From NCBI GenBank assembly GCA_947247005.1, contig OX365952.1:31188222-31252221 (forward strand): DNA of 64,000 nt, read 5' to 3'. Below the pieces are notes generated by a model. That model had not been told where the DNA came from, searched no databases, and was given only the letters and a program-made list of their open reading frames with translations. Both the position numbers and the translations under genes were made by a program. Of the stretch, positions 12,130 to 25,597 are shown piece by piece (the first letter of the stretch is position 1; the number at the start of each line of letters is the position of its first letter). This DNA comes from Spisula solida (taxonomy: Eukaryota > Mollusca > Bivalvia > Venerida > Mactridae).

Positions 12130-13985
12130 GTCAGTCGAATACCGCCGTATATAAGCTTATTCTGTGACGTCATATATCTAGTCGGCGTATTTCAGTAATA
12201 ATAAGTTTAATAAGCGCCTCGTTTGGCTACATTTAATGAGCGTCTATTCGATAACCATGATTTTGAGACTACCGGAGGGCTCCTAGCTTGAATTATTGGT
12301 CTAAATAGCAAGAGTGTAATATTCTTAATTGATAACAACCAAAACAACTGTCTAAGGACTTCTAAATTTCAAGCGAAGTAAATATTTATGAAATGCAATT
12401 TGCCTATGCGTTCAAGGACCATGACTTCCGGGGAATACGATTTTAAAAGCGTTTACACGAGTATGATAAAAGTATAAAGTTTCAACGTGTTTTACGGACT
12501 AATACCGAATTAATAGAAGTATTTTATGATGCGAATACACTATGAAAACATAAATTAGAGAGGCGGAGGTTAGCCTAAGTCTGCACTTTTTTACACGCAT
12601 TGGACCTCCTGTGACGCTTGATTATTGCTAATTCACACAGATTAACTGACTCGTGCAGACTGTAGTTTATTTCGATGTCCGGATGCAAATATACGCTTGA
12701 GGTAATACATTTCGGATGTAGATGTTATACGAACTTTTTGGTCAGTTGTCCGATTTTGCTGTCGCTTGAAATTAAGAGTTGACGGGACTAAATTGTTGCG
12801 CATAATCAGTTGTCGGAAATTGATTCAGGGTTGTCCCGGTCGCCGTATCGTATTGTATTGTAGAGCCCGGTATAGTGATTATTTATATCAACAAATTCCT
12901 TTATAGTTTAAATTACCTATTTCGATAATTAAACAAATGATTATCGAATGTTAAAACAGCATTGAATGTAATTTAAACGACCAATATTTATAGACCCGAA
13001 AATAGGTCCGCAGTTTAAACATGATCTTTTTGGGTATAGCTACTCGCGAACAGAGTTTCTGTTTGGTATTTAGCTTTACAGATCATTTTGCGGGATATTT
13101 CGAGGAGTATCGTGATTGACCATTGTTATAATTTTCTGACATATGTCTTTGTTTTTACATACAATGTACCAGTTTTTATTATTATAGTTTTTATTTTTAT
13201 CAGTTTCATAAGAAAACGGGTGGTATTCACGCGCCGTAAAACAAAAAAACACCGGATCATTACGTATATTTCGGATAATCATATAGGCCCGCAAATAGAC
13301 CCGCAGAAATCCACAGTTTAAACTGCGCCTTTTTTCGGGATATTTCGGACCGTATCATAGGCAGCCAGCACACACCCTACTATTTTATACTTCCCCAGTC
13401 AATTCAATCTCCTCATTGTTTACCTATATATCGGAAAATTGAGTGTTTCACATATAGGTATATTTTTGACCTGGGTAGTTTAAATGGACGGATTTGCTAT
13501 ATAAACTATCTGGTAAAAGTACAATAACATGCATAACCTAAAAATACACCTATAACTTGTCGTATTTTTTTTTTATTTATTCACTCAAATGCTATATTAC
13601 GGGTATCAGCGTGTAGCGAAGATATTTCACTTTCCGGATATATAAACAGTTCAGTCCTTAAATACACAACCTTAACACAATATAAGTCAGAATCGCGAAT
13701 TTGGTTTGGTCACCAATTTAGAAGTTCAGTATAAACACCGGAATCAAACGGAAATGGCCGAGCTTTCACGATTGAACAACTATGAATGACGCGACACACA
13801 GGTTATCGGAATACTAAATAGAATTGGAAATTGACGGTGGCGAATGTCGTACATTTTTTTTAATTATCGATCTATTGAACTATTGCGATGTTTAATTGGC
13901 ATGTGAGGTAAATTATTTAGTTACACTAATTGAAAGGATGACTAGCTAGGCCCGTTTGTGAAGCATACATTCTGTTTCAAGGCAA
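12130..13985. other. Anonymous AT-rich DNA
   Basis: No gene was recognised. Two related segments carrying AGACCCG followed by CAGTTTAAAC occur near 12994 and 13294, suggesting an old local duplication. Confidence 0.4.
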
Positions 13986-13989
13986 AATT

Positions 13990-14034
13990 CACGTTTACAA
14001 GCGTGATGTCAAAGTCACGTGGTATTGCTACACT
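13990..14034 (-). mobile_element. Isolated end of the GTGTAGCAATACCACGTG MITE family
   Basis: The stretch ending GTCACGTGGTATTGCTACAC is the inverse of the family's left terminus. Only about 40 bases are recognisable; the rest of the element is gone or too diverged. Confidence 0.5.
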
Positions 14035-14265
14035 GTATTAGAAAGGCAAGCACGTACGGGGGAATGGTGTGATGAGTATTTGTCATGTTGACCGGGCCAC
14101 GTTCATGCAGAGGTAGCAATTTGTATACCGTTCCTTTTATGCCGTTCGTGTTCAGCGATTTTACTGTTGCGATTGAGGCCGTCGTAAGTGCGTGGTCAAT
14201 CGGGGTTTTCCCATGCCTAATTGGCCACTGACATCCGGCTTCGAAGAAAGAGACATAAAGTTTAT

Positions 14266-14490
14266 GTGATACAAGGAATCCAGTTAGACTACCCTAACTC
14301 TTCCCGAATAGATTCCTGGGTTCTTTTACACGCCTTGCTTATAGCACTGATACACGCGAGACTACACATGGATTACCATCAAGTTCATCTCTTGCTGGAT
14401 GAAAAGGCCAAGTGCCTTGGCCGAGATTCGAACCAGGGACCTTTCGATCCGTAGTTAAGAGCGTTACCCACGCGACCAAAGTGCCACCCT
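14266..14490 (-). mobile_element. tRNA-derived SINE
   Basis: On the minus strand a tRNA-like head (GGTCGCGTGGGTAACGC, B-box CTGGTTCGAATC) starts near 14490. The core includes GGCGTGTAAAAGAACCCAGG and the 3' part ends near GGATTCCTTGTATCAC. The same core and 3' end occur in a degraded copy at 53.1 kb, confirming a repeat family. No convincing target duplication was seen. Confidence 0.75.
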
Positions 14491-17400
14491 CTGCTGTTTC
14501 CATCAAATGCTCCCTTTCCTATCCGATTTGTTATTATATTTTCGAATATTTTATGGAATGCTGGTCCCACTTACAGAAGTTAAACTTTAAGTAAAAACAT
14601 GAGGGTTCTGTACTTTAGTTAGTCTTTAGTGAGGTGAACGAAAGTACAAGGGGTGAATGATTTAGCTTTGGATTTTAGTTAATAGCTTTATTTTGGGCTT
14701 TTGTGGGGAGGGGCAAGCAACCACTCCTAAGTGCATATGTTGACAAGAGACAAGAGCCCGCAAACTATTCACAGTTTGTATTTGCCAATGAAAAACGGTA
14801 TGTTCAAAAAGACCTTAATATAATTATATTTAATAAAACAGGAGATATGTAACTTAGTTGTCTGTACTGTATGACAAGAAATGTAATTTATACCATGGTT
14901 ATTGAGACATGAAAGTGATAGTAACTCGTATGGACAATAATAAGCAGTAAAGGGGACATAAAGGGACAAAGCGCACTTGATCAGTAAGCGTTGACTAATC
15001 GGTTGGCAAGTAAGTGTTTTAATGTGAATTTTGAATGCAATAGCAGATACGCGTAGTGGTTAATATATGCCATTGATTTCCTACACAGACAACACATTTG
15101 GGCGCTACAGAATGTATATATGATCTTCACAAACTGGAATTTGTTTTTGATCTAAATTTGAAGGAATGCTTTTATGAGTCTTCGTTGTGTTACGTAAACA
15201 ATTCGTTGAACCTACTATTTAAATGCATATATTTGGTATTCAATATATTTATACCAGCAAATATTTAACCTATTACATTAACAATCACGATCATTGTTTG
15301 CATTTGAGATTCGGAATTCACTGGTGAAGAGTTTTCATCGGGTTTAAGATGTTTTATTCTTAGAAAATTTGACTAGTGTATTAATTTTAAAAGTAGCCTG
15401 TTATAAAAAAAACTTCAACGCGATAAACTGCAATACAAAAACAAACACAAAATCCGCTATATTTATCGTTTCTGAATATTTAGGAGCATGCAAACTTTAT
15501 ATGTTGTGCCAAATGTTTAAATGCTTTCATAGGCAAATGTCACGGTCCTTGATTTTAATTCATAACAAAAATATAGGCAATTTTGTGTTTGTTTTGGTAC
15601 AGCAATTTATCGCGTTAGAGTTATACTATGCGTTTGTGTGCGTATATATATATTTACGACCGACATGGGAAAAACAATACAGATGCAATTTAAGTTGAAC
15701 ATGGTCATCCATGTTGAGTGCCCAACATGGATGACTTATTTAATATTAGAACATAAACTAATATAAAATGAAATAGAATAAACCACGTGTTTCACAATTG
15801 ACCTTAAATGAATAAGTATAAACTGTGAGGGTTCCCAGGACGATGATCTACAATTGATCCTAGCCGGGTGATATTGAAAATGCAACCGATTCTGCAAATG
15901 GACATACACATGCACTTTTCTCATTCTCAAAAACTCAAAAGGACTAAAAATAAAATATAATTATAATTATCTTGAAACCAGCGATTTTAGATAATACAAA
16001 ATTAATTTAAGAGTTTTCTGTTCTGAGAGTAAAGAAAAATATGTATATAGGCATTTTAGAGATTCAACAATTTACCTGATATCATGGAATAATCTTCTAT
16101 TTCCTATAAGTTTGCCACGACTACTGCTCACATAGTATATGAAGAAAATTTTAAATTCCTTTCCCCAGGATGACGTGTTGGCTGATACCATTTTTATGCT
16201 AATGTATCCACACTGCATGTAGCAGCTTGACGCACGCCGGCGGATCAATTATACCAGACCACTTTGTTTTATTTAAAATGACAATATATTTTAATATCGG
16301 TATAAATTATCTTAAAGGCGTTCGCCGCGGTTTCTTGTGAGAATTTTCCCAAATAATAACTAGAAGTTCTTCGAACTTTGTATATGAACAGTGTAGCATA
16401 TCAGAATGATATGACAATGTCATAGACAATGACAATGTCATAGACGGTCGTTTTTGTTGAGGAGTTACCTGCCCTTGAATACGCAAATTTTGAGAAAACC
16501 ACTTGTTCCAAGGGCAGATTACTCATAAACACATTCGATGATCTATGACTGCTCTTGTATTATTCTGTATCTAACATGATACTATGCTCATTTACGGTAT
16601 CCGATACACCGTTTTCGTCTGATGAAGGGGGCTTATTCCGATGACCGTCTGCTAGTATACATGTATTAATTAGCCCAGTATCCTGCTTTGATACGCCTGT
16701 ATGCATTAACAAATGCAAACAAGACAACGCCCTTTAGCGTTTCATGAAAAAATTGCACTTACTTGTAATTATTTTAGATTGATATACTTGAAAATATAAT
16801 TTGACAAATGAGATTTGAGTAATATGGTTAATCCATTTTGAAGCTAGACATACTAGTTTGTTCATTGGTCCACAATAGAAATAATTGTTTTCAGTGAATT
16901 TTATAAAAAAATGAGGTCACCCGAGAACCAGCCATAATTATATAGCAGGTACCCCGATCAAGCTTACCACGTATATCACATTTGTATATGTCACAGTAAT
17001 GGGACCCTGCTGTATTGAATTACGCTAAATCGTGTGAAAACCTTTCATTCCTCGGTGCAATTTAAACCTACGCATGATATCTAAAGGGTCTTACGTGAGA
17101 TTTTATCGCATACTTGTAGATACCACAAGTAAATGTTTGATGGATAAAGAAATCGAATTTACAGAATTGCTGTTACACTTAAGAAAAGACATATATCTTG
17201 TTTTTTTAAGTAAATTTATTTTTTATTATTCTTTATCAATGAAACAGTTACTTGAGGACACGTTTGATATAAAGAATACTCTCTAACTCCGGTTAAACAT
17301 GCACTGCACAAAACGGGTCATAGAGCAGTCGTTTCTTATATCTCAAGTAAAATTGGAAATATCAACTTAAATTGAGATTGTGCTCAAGTCAGCGTTTGAG

Positions 17401-17709
17401 ATGCATCTGAAGTTGGAACTCTTAGATTTTTTTACTGTGATAAACTTGGAATAATGTTTCTGTTTTGAAAAGCCAATATTATTATGAGTCCAGTCGCCAT
17501 AAGAAATTAACTTTAAGGCACATGGCATTATTTTAGATGAGATTAAGCTCAGATTGAGATGTTTCGGGGATACCAGGCCCTGTAGTTAGTGTTAAAAGGG
17601 CAAATGCACTGTTCCATTAGTTTGTTTGATATACTAGAAGTCGGTAAGTGAAGATGTAACTCCCCATAAAACTTGACTTAGCTTAAATTTGAAATTATCT
17701 TTAAAAGCA
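14491..17709. other. Anonymous AT-rich DNA
   Basis: About 3.2 kb with no supported gene. Open frames of up to 109 codons (for example 15369-15698, plus strand) show no domain. A perfect hairpin at 15704-15735 is listed separately. A short direct repeat of GACAATGTCATAGAC lies near 16412-16444. Confidence 0.4.
15704..15735. other. Perfect 13-bp-stem hairpin
   Basis: GTCATCCATGTTG (15704-15716) and CAACATGGATGAC (15723-15735) are exact reverse complements separated by the six bases AGTGCC. The flanks do not extend the stem, so this is shorter than a typical microRNA precursor. Confidence 0.8.
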
Positions 17710-18428
17710 ATAAGGCATTTTGTTGCAATGGTGCATATTACGAAAAAAGGTGAAGTATCACATGTTCAAATAGCTGATACTATAACGAATCTAGCGACAA
17801 AAATCGTAGTTTAGTAGCCTGGACACTACTCGTATAAACATTGAACAGTCATTCTGTTAACATTATAATCCATGTATATAATACCCAATACTCTCCGGAC
17901 CGGATAACCAAGAACGAATATGTATTGTTAAATTAATATAAATCGCAGGGGTCGAATGGAACTAACAAGTAAAAATGAATCAAGTAAAACAGTACCTGTA
18001 CTATTGTTATATCCGCCTTTCTGTTCACAATTACTTCATGGAATTACACACACAAAGTACTAGACACACACTGGAGCTACTATTACAATGAACAAATCCA
18101 TTACACCGTGAAATTGTCAATGACGCACCGACTAGTTTCGCTTGGTTTACTTTCAATTGAAAACTTCATCGACTTCCACACAATCATGTACAGCAAAACA
18201 AATAGTTCGAGTGACATTGAAGTTAACATGTATAACAATACAGCTTTAAAGTTTAGAAAGACTGATTCTCTTGATTTGTCACTATTCGCAATTTACCCAT
18301 TAATAATAGTTTATGTAAAAAGACTTGTTTACAACATAAGAAGCTTTTAAAGTATCATGCGAAAATATCATGGCTGTTGGAAACTTTCTGGTTTATAAAT
18401 GTCACGGGTAGAAACCGTACACCGTATA

Positions 18429-18848
18429 CAGGGTAGCAATACCACGTGGCTTTTGGCTACAGTTACAAGTAGAAATTTGTAATTATTGGAACACAAATAT
18501 AGCCATAAGTATTTTATTTCTTCATCGATTTCTATAAAATATAAGCCACGCTAAGGGGAAAAGTACTTGCTTTCCGTGAAATATGAGATCTTTTTCAGCA
18601 GTTTTACCGATTTTCCATTACCCTGTGAAATCTACACGTTCCACGGTTTCACAAGGTAATGGACAAAACGACACAGCCGCTGAAAAAGACTTTATATTTC
18701 ATGAATAGCAAATAATGTTCCCCTTAGCGTGGCGTATATTTCATCGAAATCCATGAAGAAATAAAATACTTATGGCTTTTTTATTTTCCAATGTTTACAA
18801 ATTTCTTCTTGTAACTGTAGTCAAAAGTCACGTGGTATTGCTACACTG
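18429..18848. mobile_element. 420-bp foldback MITE (GTGTAGCAATACC family), copy A
   Basis: Long imperfect inverted arms of about 200 bases begin CAGGGTAGCAATACCACGTG and end in the inverse GTGGTATTGCTACACTG. The 5-mer GTATA lies on both sides (18424-18428 and 18849-18853). A related block at 35197-35388 (inverted) lacks the element at the same point, which acts as an empty site and confirms the boundaries. There is no coding capacity. Confidence 0.85.
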
Positions 18849-19518
18849 GTATATAGCCCCCCTCTTCGCAGTAAAAGTGGAAATCGATTTCGGACGACGG
18901 TAAGTTTTCAATGATTTTTCTGTAAATATTTATGTGATCCACTTGAAGTGAACAAATTTAAGCAGCGGAATGTTTATTTCAAAGCCCCAATGTGGTCATT
19001 TCCTCTGATCTTTCCTTATTTCTTGACAAGCAGCATCGAAAAGTATCACTGTTGAAGGACAATGCAGAAAAACGTACATTTTCCTTTTATTATAGCTAAA
19101 GTATGCGTTTCCAATGACACTGTATAGATTTAAACTTTTACCTGTTATGTTCTTCACCTATGATTAAACCCTCATTAGTTAACACCAACTGACAAGCATG
19201 CAATTGAAGAAAAACAACATTGTCTTGTGTACTGTACGGCATCTAGCCTTTCACTGTACCGTATCTAGTTTTTTCATCTAGCCACTGTACGGGGTTTAGT
19301 GGGGTGTACGGTATCTAGTAATTATATTATTTTGGCTTTTTTGAATGAATACATGACAGTTTTTATTGTATGTTTTGTATTCAAATTGTGTTAATATCGA
19401 TTATTTGTCACAAACAGTACGTATTTATAATAAAACACGGTTGTCTGTGACAATGACAACGTTTACCAGCTTTGTGCATCGATACATTGTCGTACATAAA
19501 AAATATCATAAGTACATT

Positions 19519-19730
<212 letters not shown>

Positions 19731-19993
19731 ATATAATCCTATTTCATTAGAAATAAAACATATATTAAATTAATATACAGATATATAAAAAAATGCGAAA
19801 GGAGTAATTAATATTCAATAATTCAATTAAAAAACCCATTGCATTTCACTTTTTGAGGTGTATAACAATCGTTGTCACAACGTTTTTTATACCCTTGAAG
19901 AGCCTTGTATTAAACTATGGAATGGAGTTTTCATTACTCATTTTTTAATTTATACGTTCTGGTGACGAACTTCATTCTTTTCTTGTATATATA

Positions 19994-21425
19994 CGTGGGG
20001 TGATCAAAAAGAAATGAGACACACACTTTAAAATGACAATCAATACTGATACAAACAAGAAAAGTTGTATGCCTATAACAAAATATACACTCTTTCTGTC
20101 TGCTGAGTTTCATAAATATTCATTTATTACTTGAATATATATCAGCAGTTTTACAGACTCGCCGCAAACAATTGAAGTCAATGACGTCATGTACGTAAAC
20201 GGTTAAAACTATTCGAACGTCACATTGCTCCAATAAATCGCTCATATCTCTTTACGTATTGCATAAATTTACCATGTATTCAGTATTTATCAAGAAAGAG
20301 TTTGTTTGTATAAAAACATTTCATTTGAATTAAAACATCAAGAATATGTTAAATAATTATTCGATCATTCTCATTCTAAAGGCGGCTTCTGTGTATGGTG
20401 TCCGTTTTGGCGAGTGACGTTCAAAATTGACCGCTCATCTAATGCATTTCCGTCAAAAACATTTTGTATTATTACCCCTCACTTTTATCGTAATGTTAAT
20501 TTCCCATTGACAAACAGGTAGTATTCTTACTATTACGATCAAGCGGATCAATATACCACGTGATTGAACATTTTTTTACTGTCAGCAGGGTGATAGTACT
20601 TTTTTGACAGTACTTTTTTGTCACGTGACATTTTCTTTCTAAAACCAATATGAACTCTTTGGTGGCTACTTATCATTTCTTCAAATTCTTCCACATGTGA
20701 GCTCTGCTAAATTAAATTGCATAAAATAATTTCTTGGTTTACAGTAGATAATCGCTGAAAAAAGTTTGGGGTAATAAAATAAATAACACATAGCTTCGAG
20801 GGTGACAGTAAAAATGTCAGCCCTCGAAAAGAACTGTTACCCGCGGCCTTCGGCCTTGGGTAACAGTACTTTCCTCAGGCTGACATTTTTACTGTCACAC
20901 TCGAAGCTATGTGTTATTTATATACTAACGATATATAAGTATACTTCCGACAGACTTCTCTCTCGATGCCAGTTTCATCCTTTTAAATGTTTGTTCAGAC
21001 TTTCTCCTTGTTTGTGATAAAACTATATTTTCAAGCTATGATTATTCGCAGAAATATGACGTGGTTTTCGATTCGGTACTGTTAATTTACACGTCATATA
21101 TTTAAAACAAGCACACTTACATCAAAACCGTTTTAATCCACAATTAGTCAATGTTTTGACGTTAGATGTCCAGTTCATTTGACAAATGTTGCAGGAATAG
21201 TTAATACAATATTAGTCATATGCTTTTCCATATCATACGGCGAAAACTGACTCCGTTTTGATGTGCGGCGACATATAGCGCGACACCTTATAGTTAACGT
21301 TATATAAATAAATCACTACTTATAGTAGAACATTATATTTCACACGTACAAATCGGCATTAAATGAACCTAAACGAATATGATATTTTTATAGCATTTGT
21401 CTCATTTCTTTTTGATCACCTCACG
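19994..21425. mobile_element. Mariner-type MITE, 1.43 kb, copy A
   Basis: The terminal inverted repeats start CGTGGGGTGATCAAAAAG at the left and CGTGAGGTGATCAAAAAG at the right (minus strand), matching at 27 of 28 bases. They are flanked by TA on both sides, as expected for the IS630-Tc1-mariner superfamily. No transposase frame is present. A strong nested hairpin lies inside at 20779-20921. Confidence 0.85.
20779..20921. repeat. Nested hairpin inside the mariner-type MITE, copy A
   Basis: Outer arms 20779-20820 and 20880-20921 are near-perfect inverses (GTGACAGTAAAAATGTCAG and CTGACATTTTTACTGTCAC). An inner stem CTGTTACCC / GGGTAACAG surrounds CGGCCTTCGGCC. The equivalent lies at 30635-30777 in copy B. 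Confidence 0.85.
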
Positions 21426-22053
21426 TATATAACTAACATAAATAATATAAATTGACGAACTTACCCAAGTTTCCATCCCATGACTACATACATTTATGTA
21501 TTTACAGTATTTTTTGCATCAACTAGCGGCAGGCGGTTATACTATAACTGTAACTGTATATATCCGGGTGTTTTATTGCTCCTCCCAGCATGGCGCATAG
21601 ATTTAAGATAAGATAGTGCAACCTATTAAGATCGATACAATACATGTACGCGTATGCATATTTATCGATTAGTGAAAGTTATACATGTATATAGTAACTG
21701 GTACTTGTTGAGATTTAAATTTTGGAATTTAACTTGATAAAGATAATTTATATGATTATATGATTTCAAAATACTCGATTATATAATTATGTTATTAATT
21801 AAGCCATGTCTAATTTTATTCTATATATACGATTTTATTCCACCTTTACAGTGATGTATACATTCATTTTATAAACAATAGAAATAGTGATAATTGATAG
21901 AGAACAACATTAATATATACAAAGCACATGTGAAATATAAAGAATAGAGAATGCATAGGAACAATATAATATGAAACAAACACATTTTACAAAAACATGT
22001 TATGTCATTGCTTTGTGTCTACTATTAGTGAACATGCGTTTCTAGGTAACTAA

Positions 22054-25000
22054 TTATTTACGTGAATGCGATGTACAAATGTCATGTATGTATTTAATTG
22101 ATAGCTCAAGAAAGCTCAATTGTAAGTCATGGGACAATGAATATAATACGGGCAATTGTGCATTAAACAAACATTGGGTAAAGGACTCGCTATCAGCTGT
22201 GTCTAGAAATGTCCCTACATTTTCTCCGCAGACGTGTGTTATGCTTTGTATGATTGAAACTTTTTTACGGCGAGTATAGATACATTGTGCCAAGAGATGT
22301 AAGTTTATGTCGACAGTTTCTGTTTTGCAGTATTTACATGTTGCCTTGTTTTGAAACTGTCTATATGTCAGCATTCGAACTGCCGTGAACGCGTATATTA
22401 ATTTAGAGCGAGTATTTGCTGACGACCATATAACAGAGGGCGAGACTGATTCGTGAATAAGTCTGAATCTTCGAAATTCATCGTCATTATGCACTCTATC
22501 CTGCCAATTACGCAATTGAAATTCATATACAGATTTATTTACAATTATTTTCCACGAATTTAGTCCTGGATACGATGTGTCTGATAGATATTGCTGAATA
22601 TAGTTCAACAATTTGTATTTAGCAAGTAACTTGAAAATATCGGGAATGAAACCGCGCTGGTTTTTAAAGCCCTTCAGTATGAACAGTTGGAGTCTGTAGC
22701 AAAATATTTTCCGACATAGATTTTCGGATGGCATTGTACACAATTTTTGAAGAAAGCAAAGCTTTCTCCGATCTATTTCGGTTTCTATGTTAAACCAGCC
22801 TACTGTGCTGAGGGCCATATCGGTTCTCGTATAAGTCGGTAAATGTTGAATCTTTTTAGCGGCAAGCCTTAAAAGCTTTTCAAGCTTTAGTAAATCATTT
22901 GTTGAAATATTGTACCATAATTCTACGCCATACAGCGCAGTTGGAATTACCACACTACGAACAAGTGACGCCATCACAAGAGGATTGATGTCACCTATGT
23001 TTTGTTCCAGGGATAAGATTGAGAAAAGTGATGATCTGGCTTTTCTTATCCGTGCATCAATTGTATCTGTACACGTGAGGGGTGTATTAAGTACAATACC
23101 AACGTGAACTGTTGAGTTCACTGGGGTTATTTGAGAGTCATAAAATTTAACAGATGTATTTATGTTTTTGGTTTTTTTCCCAAATATCATTAGTTTGCAT
23201 TTGTCAAAATTAAACTCGTAACCCCAGCGATTAGCATAATTACGAACGGTATCTAGCTGTTGCTCTAGGGCTAACTTTGAATAACTTAAGACAGTTAGGT
23301 CGTCTGCTAGAGTAGGGTTGCCGCAGTGTATTGAACCTAATTAGACACCGTTCATACTGGCTTGGAGTGATTTAAGGAGTTCGTCGATAAAGAGCAAGTA
23401 ACTCCATGTTGACATTACTCCCCCTTGTCGACAACTTTGCAATATTGGGAAAGTATCGGACGTAAAGCCATTTGCGCGGACGCACCCGTATATATTTGTA
23501 AAGGAATTTATAAATAACCGCATGAACTTTCCTTTGATACCGAGTTCCATCATTTTCACAAATAACGCATTGTGGCGTACATTATCAAAAGCGCCTGCTG
23601 TGTCTAAAAACATGGCGAATACATTTGAATTGAGTTCTATAGATTCGTTAACTGCTACCTGGAGATTAAAAGAAGCAGTTATTGAGCTAAGGTGCCTTTT
23701 ATAAGCATTTTGTTGCTCGTTTGGAAAGTCAGTATGTCGGTACGAACACCACTTGTTTAATCTGGTGTGAAGCACCCTTTCAAATAATTTGTAGATTACC
23801 GGAAGAAGGGTAATTGGGCGATAGCTCTTAGGTTCCGTGCGAGGTTTGCCGTCTTTGTAAATTGGTATTATTATACCAGTTTTGCATTTTTGCGGTATAT
23901 AGGCTGTAGTTATTATCATGTTAAATAACTTTCGTAAGTACGTGTGTAATGTAAGCCCACCATGGACTATTTGTTCGGGATATATTTCATCATTTCCCGG
24001 GGACTTGCGTAGTTTAACCGTTTGAATAGCTGAGTTTAATTCACTTGCAGATATATGTGCAGTGAGTATACTATCGTCTGAATGGTCTTCCGAATCTAAG
24101 AATTCTTGGACCTTATTGTCTAACTTTTCGAAGAAAGATTGGTCGAAGCTAGGGCTGTGTTTTGGAGTGAAGACATTTGCATAGTAAGTCTTAAAAATGT
24201 CGACGACTACTTCCGGGTCTCGTACTACGCCAGTATCGTTCTTTATTTCATTTATCGGGGATAGCCGTTTTGTGCGTTTCTTCTGGACAAGTTTCCAAAA
24301 TAATGTGACATCGCATTCCGCAGTTTTATTGAGATCGTTAAAGAATTTACTATTCAACTCGTAAATTGCTTTTTTCTGTGCATTTATAAACGCTCTTTTT
24401 GCGGTTTTGTAGTTCGTATAGTGTACGTTATCACGTGAACGTGGACGACCTTGTTGTATCCATTTTATACGTTCGTACATTTGCTTTTTATGGGCTGCTT
24501 TAACAGACTGGTTCCAGTAAGGTTTTGCATTGCGGTTGAACTTAACCTTTGGTAAGGAAGAGCTTGTCGCTGCGGAAATACTATCAATTGTATGGTTATA
24601 TAGACGCTCAATACTCTCCGGGTCATTTTGTAATGTATTTAGAGGTACATTTGTAAGAGCACTTTCTAGTGTTGCAGCGAACTGAGTTAAAACATCAGCA
24701 TTACATTTATTCCATGCGATTTTCGGTGCGTTGGGTAAAGTGTAATGTTGTAATGGTATTTTGCATATACAAAGCAATGGCAAATGATCAGACACTGTAC
24801 AACAAGCATCATCTATAACTCTAGCTTTAGTAATATTGTCTTTTTGAGTATTACTCGTCACAATGTAGTCTAAAGTTCTTTCGGCTGGTCGAAATGTAAA
24901 TGGAACTCCACAGGTTTTGACTACATCAGCATTATTGTTCTTTAAAAAGTTTATGAATGCATTCAATCTGTGATCAGTTTGTTTACGAGTAGCATGGCGT

Positions 25001-25584
25001 TCGCACTGTACATCGACATTCATATCTCCACAGAGGATTATATTACCAATTGGTGCGTAAGAATCATATATACTCTGTAAATTATCAATGCATATATTAT
25101 AATCATCATTGGAATAGTTAGAAGAGGGTAAATACACTGCGAATATGAATGTCGGAGTAACTTGGCGATTTACATGACTAAGTTTCACACCAATTATTCT
25201 ATCAGTCTGTAAATTGGAAATCACGTTTATAGACATAGATAAAGAAGTTTTATACAGTATGCTTACTCCGCCTTTCCCGATTCTACTGTCATTGTCTATT
25301 CGTTCACACGTTGTTACTGCTTTATACTCAGAGTGTAAAGTGTCTAAAAAAGCACAACTGTTTGGTTTGAGTTTATGTTCAATAACACATGCTATGTCGA
25401 TATCATATTTGTCTAGGAGAAAACTGATTGACCCCGCAGATGACATTGCTCCGCGGACATTCCATGATAGAATATTGCACTGTGTGTTAAATGCGTTGTC
25501 AGTCATATTGTTACTGTACTTGTATTTATATGTGAGGTTTGATAAAAGCAATAAGTGTAATAACCATATGATTAAGACTGCCAT
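22054..25584 (-). pseudogene. LINE ORF2, endonuclease-reverse transcriptase, one nonsense codon
   Basis: A single frame of about 1176 codons is interrupted once by TAA at 23341-23343. The first part (25584-23341) has an AP-type endonuclease: SWNVRGA near residue 40, IEHKL near 69, ILCGDMNVD near 183-191 and SDHLPLL near 265. It continues with reverse transcriptase motifs SPGNDEIYPE, SYRPITLLP, FLDTAGAFDNV (motif A) and RQGGVMSTWS (motif B). The catalytic LADD (motif C) follows the stop in the same frame, about 12 codons later. The remainder ends with a CX2CX9HX4C zinc-type motif (from CKYC). No RNase H domain is visible. The first 20 residues are unusually hydrophobic, and the next Met (residue 27) may be the true start. 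As it stands the product would lack the catalytic Asp pair and be inactive. Confidence 0.85.
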
Positions 25585-25597
25585 TGTTCCGGATTTA

